A stretch of DNA of 64,000 bases from Agaribacterium haliotis (GCF_002312815.1 NZ_NKQJ01000008.1:1-64000), one strand, 5' to 3'. Shown: positions 51,653-61,092, numbered from the stretch's first letter. Notes: generated by a model from the sequence alone, not told the origin. Made by a program: numbers and translations.

Positions 51653-52074
51653 GGCTTTTTGGGATACCTTGGATAAAAGCCATCAAAAAACGAATGGAGC
51701 TTATACCAATACCATTTTTCTTCAATGCTCAAAGTTCTACCCGAATCTTTAACTTGGCTACTCAAGAATCTAATTCCAGTACAAATAGCTAAGAAAAAGA
51801 GTCCCAAACCAACAATTGTCCAACTCGCTTGCCAATATGCGATTGCTACAAGCATAGTGATTATGGCTATAAGTCCGATGGGATTACAGGTCGCTTTGAA
51901 TCCCAAGTAGCTGAAAAAAACGACGGTGCAGAACAGAAATGGCAAAGCCGCTAACTTGGCAGATGCCGTTAATATTTCTGATGGAAAGAAATGAGCCGTA
52001 GCCAAAGTCGCCAGAAAAAGCCCCAGTGATATAAACCAGCAGCGTGCTGTTAAAGATTTAAGTAAGTTTGTCAT
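51643..52074 (-). CDS. eex: Eex, inner-membrane entry exclusion protein
   Basis: The 143-residue protein starts at MTNLLKSLTARC. A GTG 24 bases further out would add eight residues. It has four hydrophobic segments and a basic C-terminus (YPRYPKKPKK). It sits next to traG on the opposite strand as in SXT, and 143 residues is the length I recall for the SXT protein. In the recipient it blocks entry of an ICE of the same exclusion group by recognising TraG. Confidence 0.9.
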   Translation of the reverse strand: MTNLLKSLTARCWFISLGLFLATLATAHFFPSEILTASAKLAALPFLFCTVVFFSYLGFKATCNPIGLIAIITMLVAIAYWQASWTIVGLGLFFLAICTGIRFLSSQVKDSGRTLSIEEKWYWYKLHSFFDGFYPRYPKKPKK

Positions 52075-52131
52075 CTTCTTAGTACTCTCAAAGTGCACGG
52101 GCGGTGCACAATCAAATCATGCATCAGCATG

Positions 52132-52665
52132 TTAGTTCTCAAAAAGTGCTCTAGTGGTTTGCTCGGCCATAATCTCACACACAGGGCATTTAAGCTGAAT
52201 GCGCTGTTGTGATACCGTCAAATACAGACTGCCGCACCGACACCGGTGTAAGGATGCAAGCTGTGATCTTAAATCACGAGCTAGAACCCAACCTTCATTG
52301 ATGGTTAGTTTTTTCCAGGGGATTTCAGCTGGAAGATCTGCTTCTTCCCTTGCAACCAAGTACGCATCGTAAGCCTTCATCAAAGCATCAATATTTAATT
52401 GCTTGTAGACATTATCACCACCAATATTGACATAAAGCGCCATCAGCAGGGAGCCTTCAACTAAGGCTCTTCTGCTTTTAACAATGGCATCAGATTCTGG
52501 CAATTGACCAGGGCAAGGTGACTTGCCAGTCACTTCTTTGTGAAGCCTTCTGATAATGTGGATTGGCAAACCAGTATCGAGCGCGATAATGGTTGTCCTA
52601 AATCCGTATTTAATAAGTAGCGAGGCTCGGGTAAACAGCTCACTTTTGGACAGGTTATCAATCAT
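52132..52665 (-). CDS. setC: SetC, FlhC-like transcriptional activator
   Basis: The 177-residue protein has the FlhC layout: a helical N-terminus with an HTH-like segment (RTTIIALDTGLPIHIIRRLHKEVTGKSP) and a C-terminal Cys4 zinc site (HRCRCGSLYLT and LKCPVCEIM). With SetD it activates the int and tra promoters of the element. It overlaps setD by 4 bp. Confidence 0.95.
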   Translation of the reverse strand: MIDNLSKSELFTRASLLIKYGFRTTIIALDTGLPIHIIRRLHKEVTGKSPCPGQLPESDAIVKSRRALVEGSLLMALYVNIGGDNVYKQLNIDALMKAYDAYLVAREEADLPAEIPWKKLTINEGWVLARDLRSQLASLHRCRCGSLYLTVSQQRIQLKCPVCEIMAEQTTRALFEN

Positions 52666-52961
52666 GCATCCCCCTTGTTGTTTAGGGTTGATAATAAATA
52701 AGCGATTCTTGGGATACCTGTGCCTTTGCTCTTCACCATCTCAATCAGTTGGCTTTGGTTACCCCTTGGTTGAAACAGCATGAATGATGAGGTCGCTACT
52801 CGTTGCAGGTCGTCAACACCAGCATTAATCAGAGCATCAACCACATCGCGTGTAAGTCCAAAGCGCAAGACAGCCTCTTGCGGATCAATGCGCGCCAATT
52901 CCCGTGCTGCGTGCAGGTACGCCAAGTTTAATTGATAGAAGTCTTGTTGATTGGTTGTCAT
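52662..52961 (-). CDS. setD: SetD, FlhD-like transcriptional activator
   Basis: The 99-residue protein resembles FlhD: INLAYLHAARELARIDPQEAVLRFG-type start with two long helices, then a C-terminal basic segment. It forms the SetCD master activator with the adjacent protein. It overlaps the transglycosylase gene by 4 bp, so the cluster is one operon read from the cro-like side. Confidence 0.94.
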   Translation of the reverse strand: MTTNQQDFYQLNLAYLHAARELARIDPQEAVLRFGLTRDVVDALINAGVDDLQRVATSSFMLFQPRGNQSQLIEMVKSKGTGIPRIAYLLSTLNNKGDA

Positions 52962-53506
52962 TGACGGACCTCCAGTTCATGTAAAATATTGCGATAAATA
53001 GAAAGCACTCTTTGCCCATACCAGCGTGCACGCTCTTCGTTCCAACTGTGATAGCGGCCTATGCCAAGCTCTAAATCGTTAGGTGAAGACTTGATTGCTT
53101 CGGCCAAAATACTGGAGCCGACGGTAAGGTTGGTGATGGGGTCTAGCAGTTCCGCCGCTGAGCTCACCCGATGTCCGTGCCAATGCAAATTGATTTGCAT
53201 TAGGCCAATATCGAGCTGGTATTTTTCACTCTCTTGCAGTGCTTGGTTTAACAGTTGCTCCGCTTCTGTCTGAGATTTGGCGTAGGTTGCATTTGAACCA
53301 TTGCGAATTGCGTATGGCCATGGACTGGTCATGTTGAGACCGCGATGTGAGGCGGACTCAGCCAAGGCAACGGCGTAGAGCATGACTGGATCAATACCAA
53401 CGCTTTGTGCTGCTTTTTCCCACTGATAGCCCGGAAAAGCATAGACTGAAGTGCTTGCGGACATGGCTATCGCTAGTGCAATGGTTTTTGCTTTAATCGT
53501 TTTCAT
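52958..53506 (-). CDS. Lytic transglycosylase (SLT domain)
   Basis: The 182-residue exported enzyme has a signal peptide ending VYA before FPGYQ. The catalytic Glu50 lies in YAVALAESAS. The GLMQIN box (near 102-107) and GIGRYHSWNEERARWYG follow. It opens peptidoglycan locally for the transfer channel. It overlaps the upstream gene by 14 bp. Confidence 0.93.
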   Translation of the reverse strand: MKTIKAKTIALAIAMSASTSVYAFPGYQWEKAAQSVGIDPVMLYAVALAESASHRGLNMTSPWPYAIRNGSNATYAKSQTEAEQLLNQALQESEKYQLDIGLMQINLHWHGHRVSSAAELLDPITNLTVGSSILAEAIKSSPNDLELGIGRYHSWNEERARWYGQRVLSIYRNILHELEVRQ

Positions 53507-54155
53507 TTTTGTCCTCTAATTGATTTCCGAGAAGCGCCTGAATGGCTTTCGGGCTTATTCTTTTTAAAGGCACTGCGCTAAAGTTGGCGATGCCTCTCGT
53601 GTAAACTTGTGCCGCTTTTGACCAGTCGCCCACGGCAACAGGCGCTTGCATATCAAATCCTTTTTGCTGGTTCTGATGGTCTGCAATACCCTGTAATAGA
53701 CTTGGGTATTCACCCACTTCGTCCCGCAGCAAGTAAGCCTGGTAGCGTGTTAAAAACTCTTTTTGCTTAAAGGGGTATTCCCTGTCATCAACCTTGCAGA
53801 GTTCAACCCATCCACCCATATCTGAAATCACGCGGTGGATAAGCGCATCGTCAAACATCACGGATGTCCAAGCGCCAACCTGACGAACAGCCTTGTCAAC
53901 TTTGTTCCAAGCAACCATGGCTCTTGAGCCCGAGTTGCCGTCGATATGCTTGATGACGTCAGCGGGCTTTGGAAAAAATTGCCCAGTATCCGGTGATTGA
54001 ATATGCCGAGTCAGACCGATTCGCACTTCTTCAATGCTATAAGCACGAAGGGCTTCAAATGCGATGGATAGCAATTGCGGTGATACGCTTTTGCCATACA
54101 TGGCCCAAGCGGCTCCCCAAACTTCAGCAAACTCGCGTTTATCAACCTCCTGCAC
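53493..54155 (-). CDS. Conserved ICE protein of unknown function (regulatory operon)
   Basis: The 220-residue soluble protein uses GTG at 54155, with GGAGG nine bases upstream and a 14-bp overlap with the preceding gene. A TTG at 54221 would force an 80-bp overlap and is rejected. Segments EVWGAAWAMYGKSVSPQLLSIAFEALRAYSIEEVRIGLTRHI and QFFPKPADVIKHIDG resemble phage replication-associated DUF6475-type proteins. No function is known to me. Confidence 0.8.
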   Translation of the reverse strand: MQEVDKREFAEVWGAAWAMYGKSVSPQLLSIAFEALRAYSIEEVRIGLTRHIQSPDTGQFFPKPADVIKHIDGNSGSRAMVAWNKVDKAVRQVGAWTSVMFDDALIHRVISDMGGWVELCKVDDREYPFKQKEFLTRYQAYLLRDEVGEYPSLLQGIADHQNQQKGFDMQAPVAVGDWSKAAQVYTRGIANFSAVPLKRISPKAIQALLGNQLEDKNEND

Positions 54156-55011
54156 TTGAACGAACCTCCCGAATACTTGGTCCGGCCCAGCTTTCAGCGA
54201 TGCGGCGATTGCTTTCTTCAATATTCAATTGGTGATTGCTGCCCTTTAGGCTCGTCGATGATTGCTGTACTTCATCAATGCGAACGTACTCGTCTTCCCA
54301 TTGCCGGTTTAAAAGCCAGTTATGTGGCATAGGCGTCTTAGTCCGATCTTGATACTGCAATCGGTTGTCTCGTTGCTCTTTCCAGCGTGTTAGCACTTCC
54401 AAGGCGAGTTCATGGTCTTCATTGAGGCCCATGCGAAGCCATTCTTCTTTGGCTTTCGCTTTTTTTTCTTTGCGTATTTGTACATCCCAGAAGTCTTCGA
54501 ACTGTATCTGGTTAACAGTTTTAACTGTTGGCTTATTGCTTCTCTCAGAGTCATCCGACCGTTGAGAGTCCCTTACCGGGTTGCCATCAGGCATAAACAA
54601 TGATGAAAATTCTTCTGGAAGCCGAGCTTGAAAAGCGGCAAGAGATTTCAAAAGCGATGCCATACCAACGAAGTCGGCAGGTACATCTTTAAGCAACCGA
54701 AAGGCTGCCTTACCTTGGTTAGGGTTTTCGATTGGGTTGTGCTTCAGAAAGCTCCGAATCAAAGTCCAACCGGATTCCTCGCAACGAATGAGGAACTGAT
54801 CTTGTTCTAACTCATTTAGAGCCTTGGCAACCTGTTGCTCTTCCCAGTTCAAGTCAGAAGCAACGTAACCAATCGGCAATCGAAAGCAGCCAAGCAAATT
54901 ACAATGTGGGCATGTAAGCAAATACAGTCCTAGCAACTTAGCTGAGTCACTCCAGGACAAAACGTTTTGCTTTAGCCAAAAGCGGGTATAGACCTTGCCA
55001 TAATCACGCAT
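54142..55011 (-). CDS. Phage replication-protein-like winged-helix protein
   Basis: The 289-residue protein begins MRDYGKVYTRFWLKQNVLSWSD. SAKLLGLYLLTCPHCNLLGCFRLP and IGYVASDLNWEEQQVAKALNELEQDQFL follow, the start of phage replication O/DnaT-like winged-helix proteins. A charged linker leads to FEDFWDVQIRKEKKAKAKEEW and PMPHNWLLNRQWEDEY, a typical replication-protein C-terminal helix. It lies between the cro-like gene and the activator genes. Confidence 0.82.
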   Translation of the reverse strand: MRDYGKVYTRFWLKQNVLSWSDSAKLLGLYLLTCPHCNLLGCFRLPIGYVASDLNWEEQQVAKALNELEQDQFLIRCEESGWTLIRSFLKHNPIENPNQGKAAFRLLKDVPADFVGMASLLKSLAAFQARLPEEFSSLFMPDGNPVRDSQRSDDSERSNKPTVKTVNQIQFEDFWDVQIRKEKKAKAKEEWLRMGLNEDHELALEVLTRWKEQRDNRLQYQDRTKTPMPHNWLLNRQWEDEYVRIDEVQQSSTSLKGSNHQLNIEESNRRIAESWAGPSIREVRSSAGG

Positions 55012-55066
55012 GGAGGAACTCGCTTTTGTGTTTACGTAAAATGCTGACCATTATTTGCCCTTAATC

Positions 55067-55318
55067 CTACTGGTTACTGGCTTTCAGCTCGCTTGGGCAT
55101 TCGGGATAGATGTCCGGTCTTAACTGGGATCGGGTTACCTGTCCTTGCGTAGCTTGTTCGATGGGTAAAACGAATTCAGCGGGAACACGCCCTGATTTAT
55201 TCAACCAAAACCAGACGTTTTGCTGTTTTGAGTTGATGGCTCGTGCTAATGCTGATTGCCCGCCGACCAAGTCAATGGCACGGCGGAGATGTTTTTGTGT
55301 CGTGTTGAACACTTCCAT
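55067..55318 (-). CDS. Cro-like repressor
   Basis: The 83-residue protein has an HTH (LVGGQSALARAINSKQQNVWFWLNKSGRVPAEFVLPIE) of the Cro/YdaS type. It is divergent from setR and shares the operator region. It is the first gene of the operon that leads to setCD and is expected to counter SetR after induction. Confidence 0.9.
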   Translation of the reverse strand: MEVFNTTQKHLRRAIDLVGGQSALARAINSKQQNVWFWLNKSGRVPAEFVLPIEQATQGQVTRSQLRPDIYPECPSELKASNQ

Positions 55319-55331
55319 ACCGTCTCCTGTT

Positions 55332-55422
55332 ACAATAATAACTGTTACAAGATTGAATGTTACAGTTTAAACTGTAGGTAAGTCAACAGTTAAAATTGTT
55401 GAAAGACTACAGTTTTATTTGT
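55332..55422. promoter_or_regulatory. Four SetR/Cro operator sites
   Basis: Four 14-bp dyads lie between setR and the cro-like gene: ACAATAATAACTGT (55332-55345), ACAGTTTAAACTGT (55362-55375, perfect palindrome), ACAGTTAAAATTGT (55386-55399) and ACAGTTTTATTTGT (55409-55422). This matches the multi-operator switch known for SXT. The last site overlaps the setR promoter/leader. Confidence 0.9.
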
Positions 55423-55435
55423 AGAATGCGGGCTT

Positions 55436-56083
55436 ATGAAAACTTTATCCGAACGACTAAACCATGCCTTGCAGCTTACTGGGGTGACTCAGTCTGAGTT
55501 GGCTCGTCGCATTGGTATCAAACAGCAGTCGATCAGCCAGATTTGCTCTGGTAAATCGGCTAGGTCTCGTTACACCATGCAGATCGCGGAGGCGCTTCGC
55601 GTGAATGCTCATTGGCTCGCCACAGGTGATGGCGAGATTGGCTTGGGGGTCGGTAATGTAGAAGTCGGGCCTGATATTAAGGGAAGAATTCCTCTCATTA
55701 ACTGGGTTCAGGCCGGTGATTGGACTGAAATAGCGGAGGGATTTGCCCATGAAGATGCTGAGGAGTGGCGTGAAGTCACTGGGAAAGCACATGAGGGTTG
55801 TTTCGCACTTCGCGTAAAAGGCGACAGTATGGAAAATCCAAGCGGAAAAAAATCCATACCTGAGGGGGCAGTGATCGTTGTTGATCCTGAGTTACCTTAT
55901 TCTTCAGGTTCATTGGTTGTTGCGCGTTTGGATGATTCGAAAGAAGCAACCTTTAAGCAGTTAGTTATTGATGGTGAACAGAAGTACCTAAAACCTTTGA
56001 ACCCGCAATACCCTGCAATACCGATCAACGGCAACTGCACCATCATCGGTGTAGTACGACAAGCTATCATCGATTTCTGGTAG
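55436..56083 (+). CDS. setR: SetR, CI/LexA-like repressor
   Basis: The 215-residue protein has an N-terminal HTH (VTQSELARRIGIKQQSISQICSGKS, about 16-40) and a C-terminal S24 peptidase domain with Ser131 (GDSMENP) and Lys174 (ATFKQL). The self-cleavage site is Ala93-Gly94 (NWVQAGDW). It keeps setCD silent until the SOS response triggers cleavage. It starts at ATG 55436 with no strong Shine-Dalgarno (GCGGGCTT upstream). Confidence 0.95.
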   Translation: MKTLSERLNHALQLTGVTQSELARRIGIKQQSISQICSGKSARSRYTMQIAEALRVNAHWLATGDGEIGLGVGNVEVGPDIKGRIPLINWVQAGDWTEIAEGFAHEDAEEWREVTGKAHEGCFALRVKGDSMENPSGKKSIPEGAVIVVDPELPYSSGSLVVARLDDSKEATFKQLVIDGEQKYLKPLNPQYPAIPINGNCTIIGVVRQAIIDFW

Positions 56084-56262
56084 CGAAGGAATTTGTGGTT
56101 TAGCCACAGTTGTTCATGAGCTGAAGAAGCAACGATTGCAAACAGCTACAACTGAGCATTGGCGCACGCTGAGAGTAAATGGTAACCGATTAGATAACCA
56201 TTGATTGTTTATAAAGTCAAGATCAGCGAAAATAGCGGCCAATTACGATTAACACGACGGAT

Positions 56263-56290
56263 TTGACAAGCGAAGAACTGAAAATAGAGT
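56263..56290 (+). promoter_or_regulatory. Predicted promoter for prfC supplied by the ICE
   Basis: TTGACA (56263-56268), a 16-bp spacer, then TAGAGT (56285-56290), about 50 bp before the prfC ATG. SXT-type elements are known to supply a new promoter and start for prfC at the right junction. Confidence 0.6.
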
Positions 56291-56302
56291 ACTTCCAAAA
56301 GT

Positions 56303-56323
56303 GTGTACAAATCCGTGTACAAA
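56303..56323. repeat. Tandem GTGTACAAA repeats next to attR
   Basis: GTGTACAAA occurs at 56303-56311 and 56315-56323, period 12 bp, about 75-95 bp inside the ICE end. It could be integrase or excisionase arm sites. Confidence 0.5.
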
Positions 56324-56339
56324 CTAAAAGAATTTATAC

Positions 56340-57926
56340 ATGGCAAACCAAGATTTTCTTAATGAAATCAATAAGCGAAGGACCTTTGCTATCATCTCGC
56401 ACCCGGATGCCGGTAAAACCACGGTAACCGAAAAGCTGCTTTTATTTGGCAATGCAATTCAAAGTGCGGGCTCTGTCAAAGCCAAGAGCGGTGGTGGCCA
56501 CGCAAAATCGGATTGGATGAGCATGGAGCAAGAGCGCGGCATCTCGGTGACCTCATCAGTGATGCAGTTTCCGTATAAAGAGCGCGTGGTGAACCTGCTC
56601 GACACACCGGGTCACGAAGATTTTTCGGAAGATACTTATCGCACACTCACCGCTGTTGACAGTGTGCTTATGGTGATTGACGGCGCCAAAGGTGTGGAGG
56701 ATCGCACCATTAAGTTGATGGAAGTCTGCCGCCTGCGCGATACGCCCATTCTCACGTTTGTAAACAAAATGGACAGGGATATTCGCGACCCGATCGAGGT
56801 CATGGATGAGGTTGAAGAGGTGTTAAAAATTAAAGCGGCGCCGATTAATTGGCCGCTGGGCATGGGTAAAGAATTTAAAGGTGTATACAACCTCTACACC
56901 GACACTGTACATGTCTATCAAAGCGGTATGGGCCACACCATTCAAGATGACGTACAGATCAAGGGTATCGATAGCCCTGAGTTTGACGAGTTGATGGGGG
57001 TTTATGCTGATGATGCTCGCGAAGAAATTGAACTTGTGCGCGGAGCCACACACGAGTTTAACCTGGAGGAGTATCTCGCAGGTAAGTTGACGCCGGTTTA
57101 TTTTGGTACGGCACTTGGCAACTTTGGCGTACGCGAATTTTTAGATGGTTTTGTAGAGTGGGCGCCGGCGCCCCAGGCGCGCAATACCGATGTGCGTACC
57201 ATCGACGCGCACGAAGAAAAGTTCAGCGGTTTTGTCTTTAAAATCCAGGCCAATATGGACCCGAAGCACCGCGACCGCATTGCCTTTATGCGAGTTTGTT
57301 CCGGCCGTTATACCAAAGGCATGAAGATGCGCCATGTGCGTATAGGCAAAGATGTCAAAATTGCCGATGCAGTGACATTCTTAGCCGGTGACCGCTCTCA
57401 TGTGGAAGAGGCGGTAAGCGGCGATATTATTGGTTTGCATAACCACGGTTCCATTCAAATTGGCGATACGTTTAGTGCCGGTGAAGCGCTGAAATTTACC
57501 GGTATTCCCCATTTTGCACCGGAGCTGTTTAAACGTATTCGCCTTAAAGACCCGCTAAAAATGAAGCAGCTACAAAAAGGCATACAGCAGTTGTCGGAAG
57601 AGGGCTCAACCCAGGTGTTTTTCCCTCAGAGCAATAACGATATTGTCGTTGGCGCAGTGGGTGTGCTGCAGTTTGAAGTGGTCGCCTATCGCTTGAAGGA
57701 CGAATATAAAGTTGAGGCTATTTACGAGCCTGTTACGGTAAATACGGCGCGCTGGGTCGAATGTGACGACGACAAAAAGTTTGAGGAGTTTAAGCGCAAG
57801 TGTGCCGATAATCTCGCCATTGATGGCGGTGGACACCTGACGTATTTGGCTCCTAGTCGAGTGAATTTAAGTTTAACTGAGGAGCGTTACCCCGAGGTAA
57901 GGTTCCGCTCGACCCGCGAACACTAA
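56340..57926 (+). CDS. prfC: Peptide chain release factor 3 (hybrid 5' end)
   Basis: The 528-residue translational GTPase recycles RF1/RF2. It has P-loop HPDAGKTT (21-28), switch region [19 protein letters not shown] and NKMDRD motifs, and a complete C-terminus. The first about 17-20 codons ([16 protein letters not shown]) come from the ICE end and replace the native start, so the protein stays full-length. It is followed 3 bp later by the acyltransferase gene. Confidence 0.97.
   Translation: MANQDFLNEINKRRTFAIISHPDAGKTTVTEKLLLFGNAIQSAGSVKAKSGGGHAKSDWMSMEQERGISVTSSVMQFPYKERVVNLLDTPGHEDFSEDTYRTLTAVDSVLMVIDGAKGVEDRTIKLMEVCRLRDTPILTFVNKMDRDIRDPIEVMDEVEEVLKIKAAPINWPLGMGKEFKGVYNLYTDTVHVYQSGMGHTIQDDVQIKGIDSPEFDELMGVYADDAREEIELVRGATHEFNLEEYLAGKLTPVYFGTALGNFGVREFLDGFVEWAPAPQARNTDVRTIDAHEEKFSGFVFKIQANMDPKHRDRIAFMRVCSGRYTKGMKMRHVRIGKDVKIADAVTFLAGDRSHVEEAVSGDIIGLHNHGSIQIGDTFSAGEALKFTGIPHFAPELFKRIRLKDPLKMKQLQKGIQQLSEEGSTQVFFPQSNNDIVVGAVGVLQFEVVAYRLKDEYKVEAIYEPVTVNTARWVECDDDKKFEEFKRKCADNLAIDGGGHLTYLAPSRVNLSLTEERYPEVRFRSTREH
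56384..56413. other. attR region (ICE-prfC junction)
   Basis: The junction core should lie in the conserved codons for [11 protein letters not shown] (CTATCATCTCGCACCCGGAT region). To its left the codon use is AT-rich like the ICE. To its right it is GC-richer like the host genes. The exact core bases need the empty chromosomal site. Confidence 0.6.
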
Positions 57927-57929
57927 TTT

Positions 57930-58535
57930 ATGCCAAACGCGCCAGAGCCATTGGTTCCCGAATTAAAAAGCCAGGTTCCCGCTCAGGGCAACGCCTTGAC
58001 GCGTGGTTTCGGCCGCCTGATGCTGCGTTTGCTCGGCTGGAAAGTTAAAGGCGAATTACCCGACGTACCGAAGGCTGTTTTTGCCGCTGCACCCCACACA
58101 TCAAACTGGGATTTCATACTGGCGATGTTTGCGGTGTTGGCAATGGGGGTAAAGATTTCTTATCTGATGAAAAAAGAAGCGTTTATCTGGCCGCTGCGCA
58201 GCGTGTTTCTGTGGTTGGGCGGCATTCCGCTGGACCGTTCTGCAGCAGCTGATACGGTTGAGCAGATCTCTGGTTGGTTTTCCAATAGTGAACGTCTGTG
58301 GGTGGTGATTACGCCCGAGGGCACACGTTCGCGTGTGCCAAAGTGGAAGACCGGTTTTTTGCGTGTCGCCCACCGAGCGGATGTTCCGGTTGTGTTAGTT
58401 GCTTGGGATTTCCCCAGCAAGACCATGCACATTGATCGCCTGTGGCATTGCAGCGGTGATCACGAGCTTGATGCCGAGCAGATTCGCGCCTATATCTGTA
58501 AAACTTACCGCGGTCGCCATCCGCAGTTGCAGTAG
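57930..58535 (+). CDS. PlsC-family acyltransferase
   Basis: The 201-residue protein has the acyltransferase box H56-TSNW-D61 and EGTRS (near 129-133), as in lysophosphatidate acyltransferases. LGGIPLDRSA precedes the second box. Host gene, probably co-transcribed with prfC. It likely works on glycerolipids, with the acyl acceptor unknown. Confidence 0.9.
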   Translation: MPNAPEPLVPELKSQVPAQGNALTRGFGRLMLRLLGWKVKGELPDVPKAVFAAAPHTSNWDFILAMFAVLAMGVKISYLMKKEAFIWPLRSVFLWLGGIPLDRSAAADTVEQISGWFSNSERLWVVITPEGTRSRVPKWKTGFLRVAHRADVPVVLVAWDFPSKTMHIDRLWHCSGDHELDAEQIRAYICKTYRGRHPQLQ

Positions 58536-58597
58536 CCGGTTTGACTCTGCTGCGAGCAGTCGGCACACTGCTTCGGCTTAATTACGGAAGCTCGGAT

Positions 58598-59695
58598 ATG
58601 CCCGCTCAAAGCCCCATTGCCCGCTTTTTAGTTGTACTTGCCGCTTTTGTTGTGGTGGTTGCGGGTATGAAAGCCGCCGAATCACTGCTGGTACCTTTTT
58701 TACTGTCTTTATTTATTGCCATTATCAGCTCGCCGCCGCTAATGTGGATGCGCCAAAAAGGCCTGCCCACCTGGCTTGCATTGCTGAGCATCGTTTCGGT
58801 GTTAGTTATCTTAAGTGTATTAATCGGTGTCATTATCGGTTCATCTATCGCTGAATTTCGCACCGATTTACCCAGCTATCAATTAAAACTTCAAAGTTTG
58901 ACGACTGAGCTTTTTGACAAGCTTGAGCACCTTGGTGTCAATGTCGATCTTGATCAGATTCGCCAGAGTTTTGACCCGGCAAAAGCGCTGGCGATGGCCG
59001 GCAATACGCTCGCAAGTTTTGGCAACTTGATGACCAATTTTTTCCTGATTCTGTTAACCGTGGTGTTTATCCTCGCCGAAGAAGTTAGCTTTTCAGACAA
59101 GTTGCGTGTTAACGATCAAACGCGCAATTCACTCGAGGCAATACGCCGCTTTACAGCTGGGGTAAATCGTTATGTCGCGATTAAGACCATGGTGTCTTTG
59201 CTGACGGGCTTGATGATTCTGACTTGGCTTTGGGTGCTCGGCCTTGATTATTTTGTGCTCTGGGGCTTATTTGCTTTTTTATTAAATTTTATTCCGACCT
59301 TTGGCTCTATTCTCGCCGCGATTCCTGCCGTGTTATTGGCGCTTGTTCAATTAGGCTTTGGCGATGCGCTGTTGGTTGGCATGGGTTTTTTATTGGTCAA
59401 TTTTATTGTCGGCAACGTGCTTGAGCCCCGTATTATGGGCAAAGGGCTCGATCTTTCAGCCTTGATCGTATTTTTGTCTTTGGTTTTTTGGGGCTGGGTG
59501 CTTGGCCCGGTTGGCATGTTATTGTCGATACCTCTGACAATGACTGTACGCATAGCGCTTGAGAGCTTTGAGGACACGCGCTGGATAGGTGTGATGATGG
59601 GCTCGGGAACAAGCCCGCAAGACAGCAATGACAGCACGATGTTTTTAGCTGCTGCTGATAACGCAAGCGGTGAGAATAAAAAAGAGCAGGCTTAA
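58598..59695 (+). CDS. AI-2E/PerM-type membrane transporter
   Basis: The 365-residue protein has about seven or eight membrane segments in the AI-2 exporter layout, including PTFGSILAAIPAVLLALVQ and VLEPRIMGKGLDLSALIVFLSL near the C-terminus. ATG 58598 is used (GGAAG upstream), and the frame extends further without an RBS. Host gene. Substrate unknown. Its stop overlaps the convergent sthA stop. Confidence 0.9.
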   Translation: MPAQSPIARFLVVLAAFVVVVAGMKAAESLLVPFLLSLFIAIISSPPLMWMRQKGLPTWLALLSIVSVLVILSVLIGVIIGSSIAEFRTDLPSYQLKLQSLTTELFDKLEHLGVNVDLDQIRQSFDPAKALAMAGNTLASFGNLMTNFFLILLTVVFILAEEVSFSDKLRVNDQTRNSLEAIRRFTAGVNRYVAIKTMVSLLTGLMILTWLWVLGLDYFVLWGLFAFLLNFIPTFGSILAAIPAVLLALVQLGFGDALLVGMGFLLVNFIVGNVLEPRIMGKGLDLSALIVFLSLVFWGWVLGPVGMLLSIPLTMTVRIALESFEDTRWIGVMMGSGTSPQDSNDSTMFLAAADNASGENKKEQA

Positions 59696-61092
59696 TACGC
59701 GTCTTTGTGTTGATCCCGTTGTTCGATCACCTCAAGCGCCGCGACTCGGTAGGCTTCCGCCAGGGTTGGGAAGTTAAAAATACTTTCGACAAAAATGTCG
59801 ACTTCGGCATTGGCTAATAATGCCATTTGGCCGATATGTATAAGTTCGGTTGCGCCTTCGCCGACGATCATGACCCCGAGCACTTTTTGGCCTTGGTCGT
59901 CACAGACTATTTTGAGCATGCCATCTTGGATGTCTGAAATTTGGCCGCGAGCGACATCTTCAAAGTTTGCCCGGCCAACCATAACCTCACCAAATTGTTT
60001 TTTTGCCTGGGTTTCGCTAATACCGACGGAGCTGAGTTCGGGAATAGAGTAGATTCCAGCGGGAAGGGTTTGGTGCATTTGTCCAAGCTTGACCGCATAA
60101 GCATTGCAGCTTGCACGGCGACCTTGCTCCATTGACGCTGACGCCAGTGATGGAGGGCCTATCACATCACCGGCAGCAAAAATGCTGGCCACGGCTGTTT
60201 GCAGATTGTCGTCGACGCTGATAAGCCCGCGCTCATTGAGTGTGAGCCCTGCGTTTTCCAGGCATAAGTCGCTGACGTTGGCGATGCGCCCGGCGGCGCA
60301 AAGTAATTTATCGCTTTTGATCACTTGGCCGTCGGCGCATTCAGTGATGACCGCGTCGTAGCCGTTCCAGTGCACTTTATTGACTTTGGTTTCACCTAGC
60401 CAGGTGCCCCCCATGCTTTCAAATGCGTGCACAAATTTATCCGTTAAATCCCTATCTAAAAAACCCAGCGGTGCAGGGTACTTATCGATCATATGTACTT
60501 TGACGCCGAGTGCCTGGAAGATTGAAGCGTATTCACTGGCGATAACACCGCTGCCGAGCACGGTAAGACTCTTGGGTAAATACAGCATTGACAGGATGGA
60601 GTCGCTGTCAAAAATATGTTCGTGATCAATGGGGATTTCTTGGGGGTTGCGAGGATAGGAGCCCGTCGCAATCACTACTTTGTCGGCGCTGATAATATTG
60701 CTACCGCCACCGACAAAGCTTATTTCAATTGAGTTTGCACTTAAAAATTTAGCGCGGCCATGAATAAGCTCAATACCGTTGTGCTCAAGCTGATCACTTA
60801 AATAGTGATCGAGCGCGTTGAGCACATCATCCAAGCGTGTAATTAGCGTTGCAAGTTCTAGGTCTTCGTTGAGTTCGAAGTTGGCGATGGCGGCGTTTTG
60901 GCGCATGCTTTTAATGCGCAGGGCATTTTCTCGAAGCGTTTTAGATGGGATGGTGCCTCGAAAAACACAGGAGCCGCCTGTTTCTTTGGTCTTTTCAATG
61001 ACGGCTACTTTTTTGCCGAGCTTCGCACCTTGAATGGCTGATTTTTGCCCCGCAGGACCGCTGCCGATAACAACCAGGTCGTAGTTTGTCAC
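59692..61092 (-). CDS. sthA: Soluble pyridine nucleotide transhydrogenase
   Basis: The 466-residue flavoprotein has the same length as Escherichia coli SthA. The FAD motif is GSGPAG (10-15). The disulfide position of related enzymes reads GGSCVFRGTIPSKTLRE, with Thr where the second redox Cys would be, as in SthA. A second GxGxxA motif is at 179-184. It balances NADPH and NADH. It overlaps the HDOD gene by 4 bp. Confidence 0.95.
   Translation of the reverse strand: MTNYDLVVIGSGPAGQKSAIQGAKLGKKVAVIEKTKETGGSCVFRGTIPSKTLRENALRIKSMRQNAAIANFELNEDLELATLITRLDDVLNALDHYLSDQLEHNGIELIHGRAKFLSANSIEISFVGGGSNIISADKVVIATGSYPRNPQEIPIDHEHIFDSDSILSMLYLPKSLTVLGSGVIASEYASIFQALGVKVHMIDKYPAPLGFLDRDLTDKFVHAFESMGGTWLGETKVNKVHWNGYDAVITECADGQVIKSDKLLCAAGRIANVSDLCLENAGLTLNERGLISVDDNLQTAVASIFAAGDVIGPPSLASASMEQGRRASCNAYAVKLGQMHQTLPAGIYSIPELSSVGISETQAKKQFGEVMVGRANFEDVARGQISDIQDGMLKIVCDDQGQKVLGVMIVGEGATELIHIGQMALLANAEVDIFVESIFNFPTLAEAYRVAALEVIEQRDQHKDAY

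Larger units (their letters stand above)
1..56410. mobile_element. SXT/R391-family ICE (right part)
   Basis: The conserved transfer, recombination and regulatory backbone of SXT/R391 elements is present in the known order, and the right end fuses to prfC, the usual integration gene. Variable DNA sits at recognised insertion positions: upstream of traI, traJ-traL, traA-dsbC and traN-ssb. The left end with integrase, excisionase, mobI and oriT is outside the window, so the element continues to the left. No antibiotic-resistance gene is visible in the part shown. Confidence 0.97.

Noticed and set aside
52093-52109. GTGCAC-GGGCG-GTGCAC repeat near eex as a regulator site
   Set aside because: GTGCAC is itself palindromic and the site is single. 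There is no second copy to support a function.
1-56410. oriT of the ICE
   Set aside because: In SXT/R391 it lies near mobI at the other end, which is outside this window. I saw no convincing candidate here.
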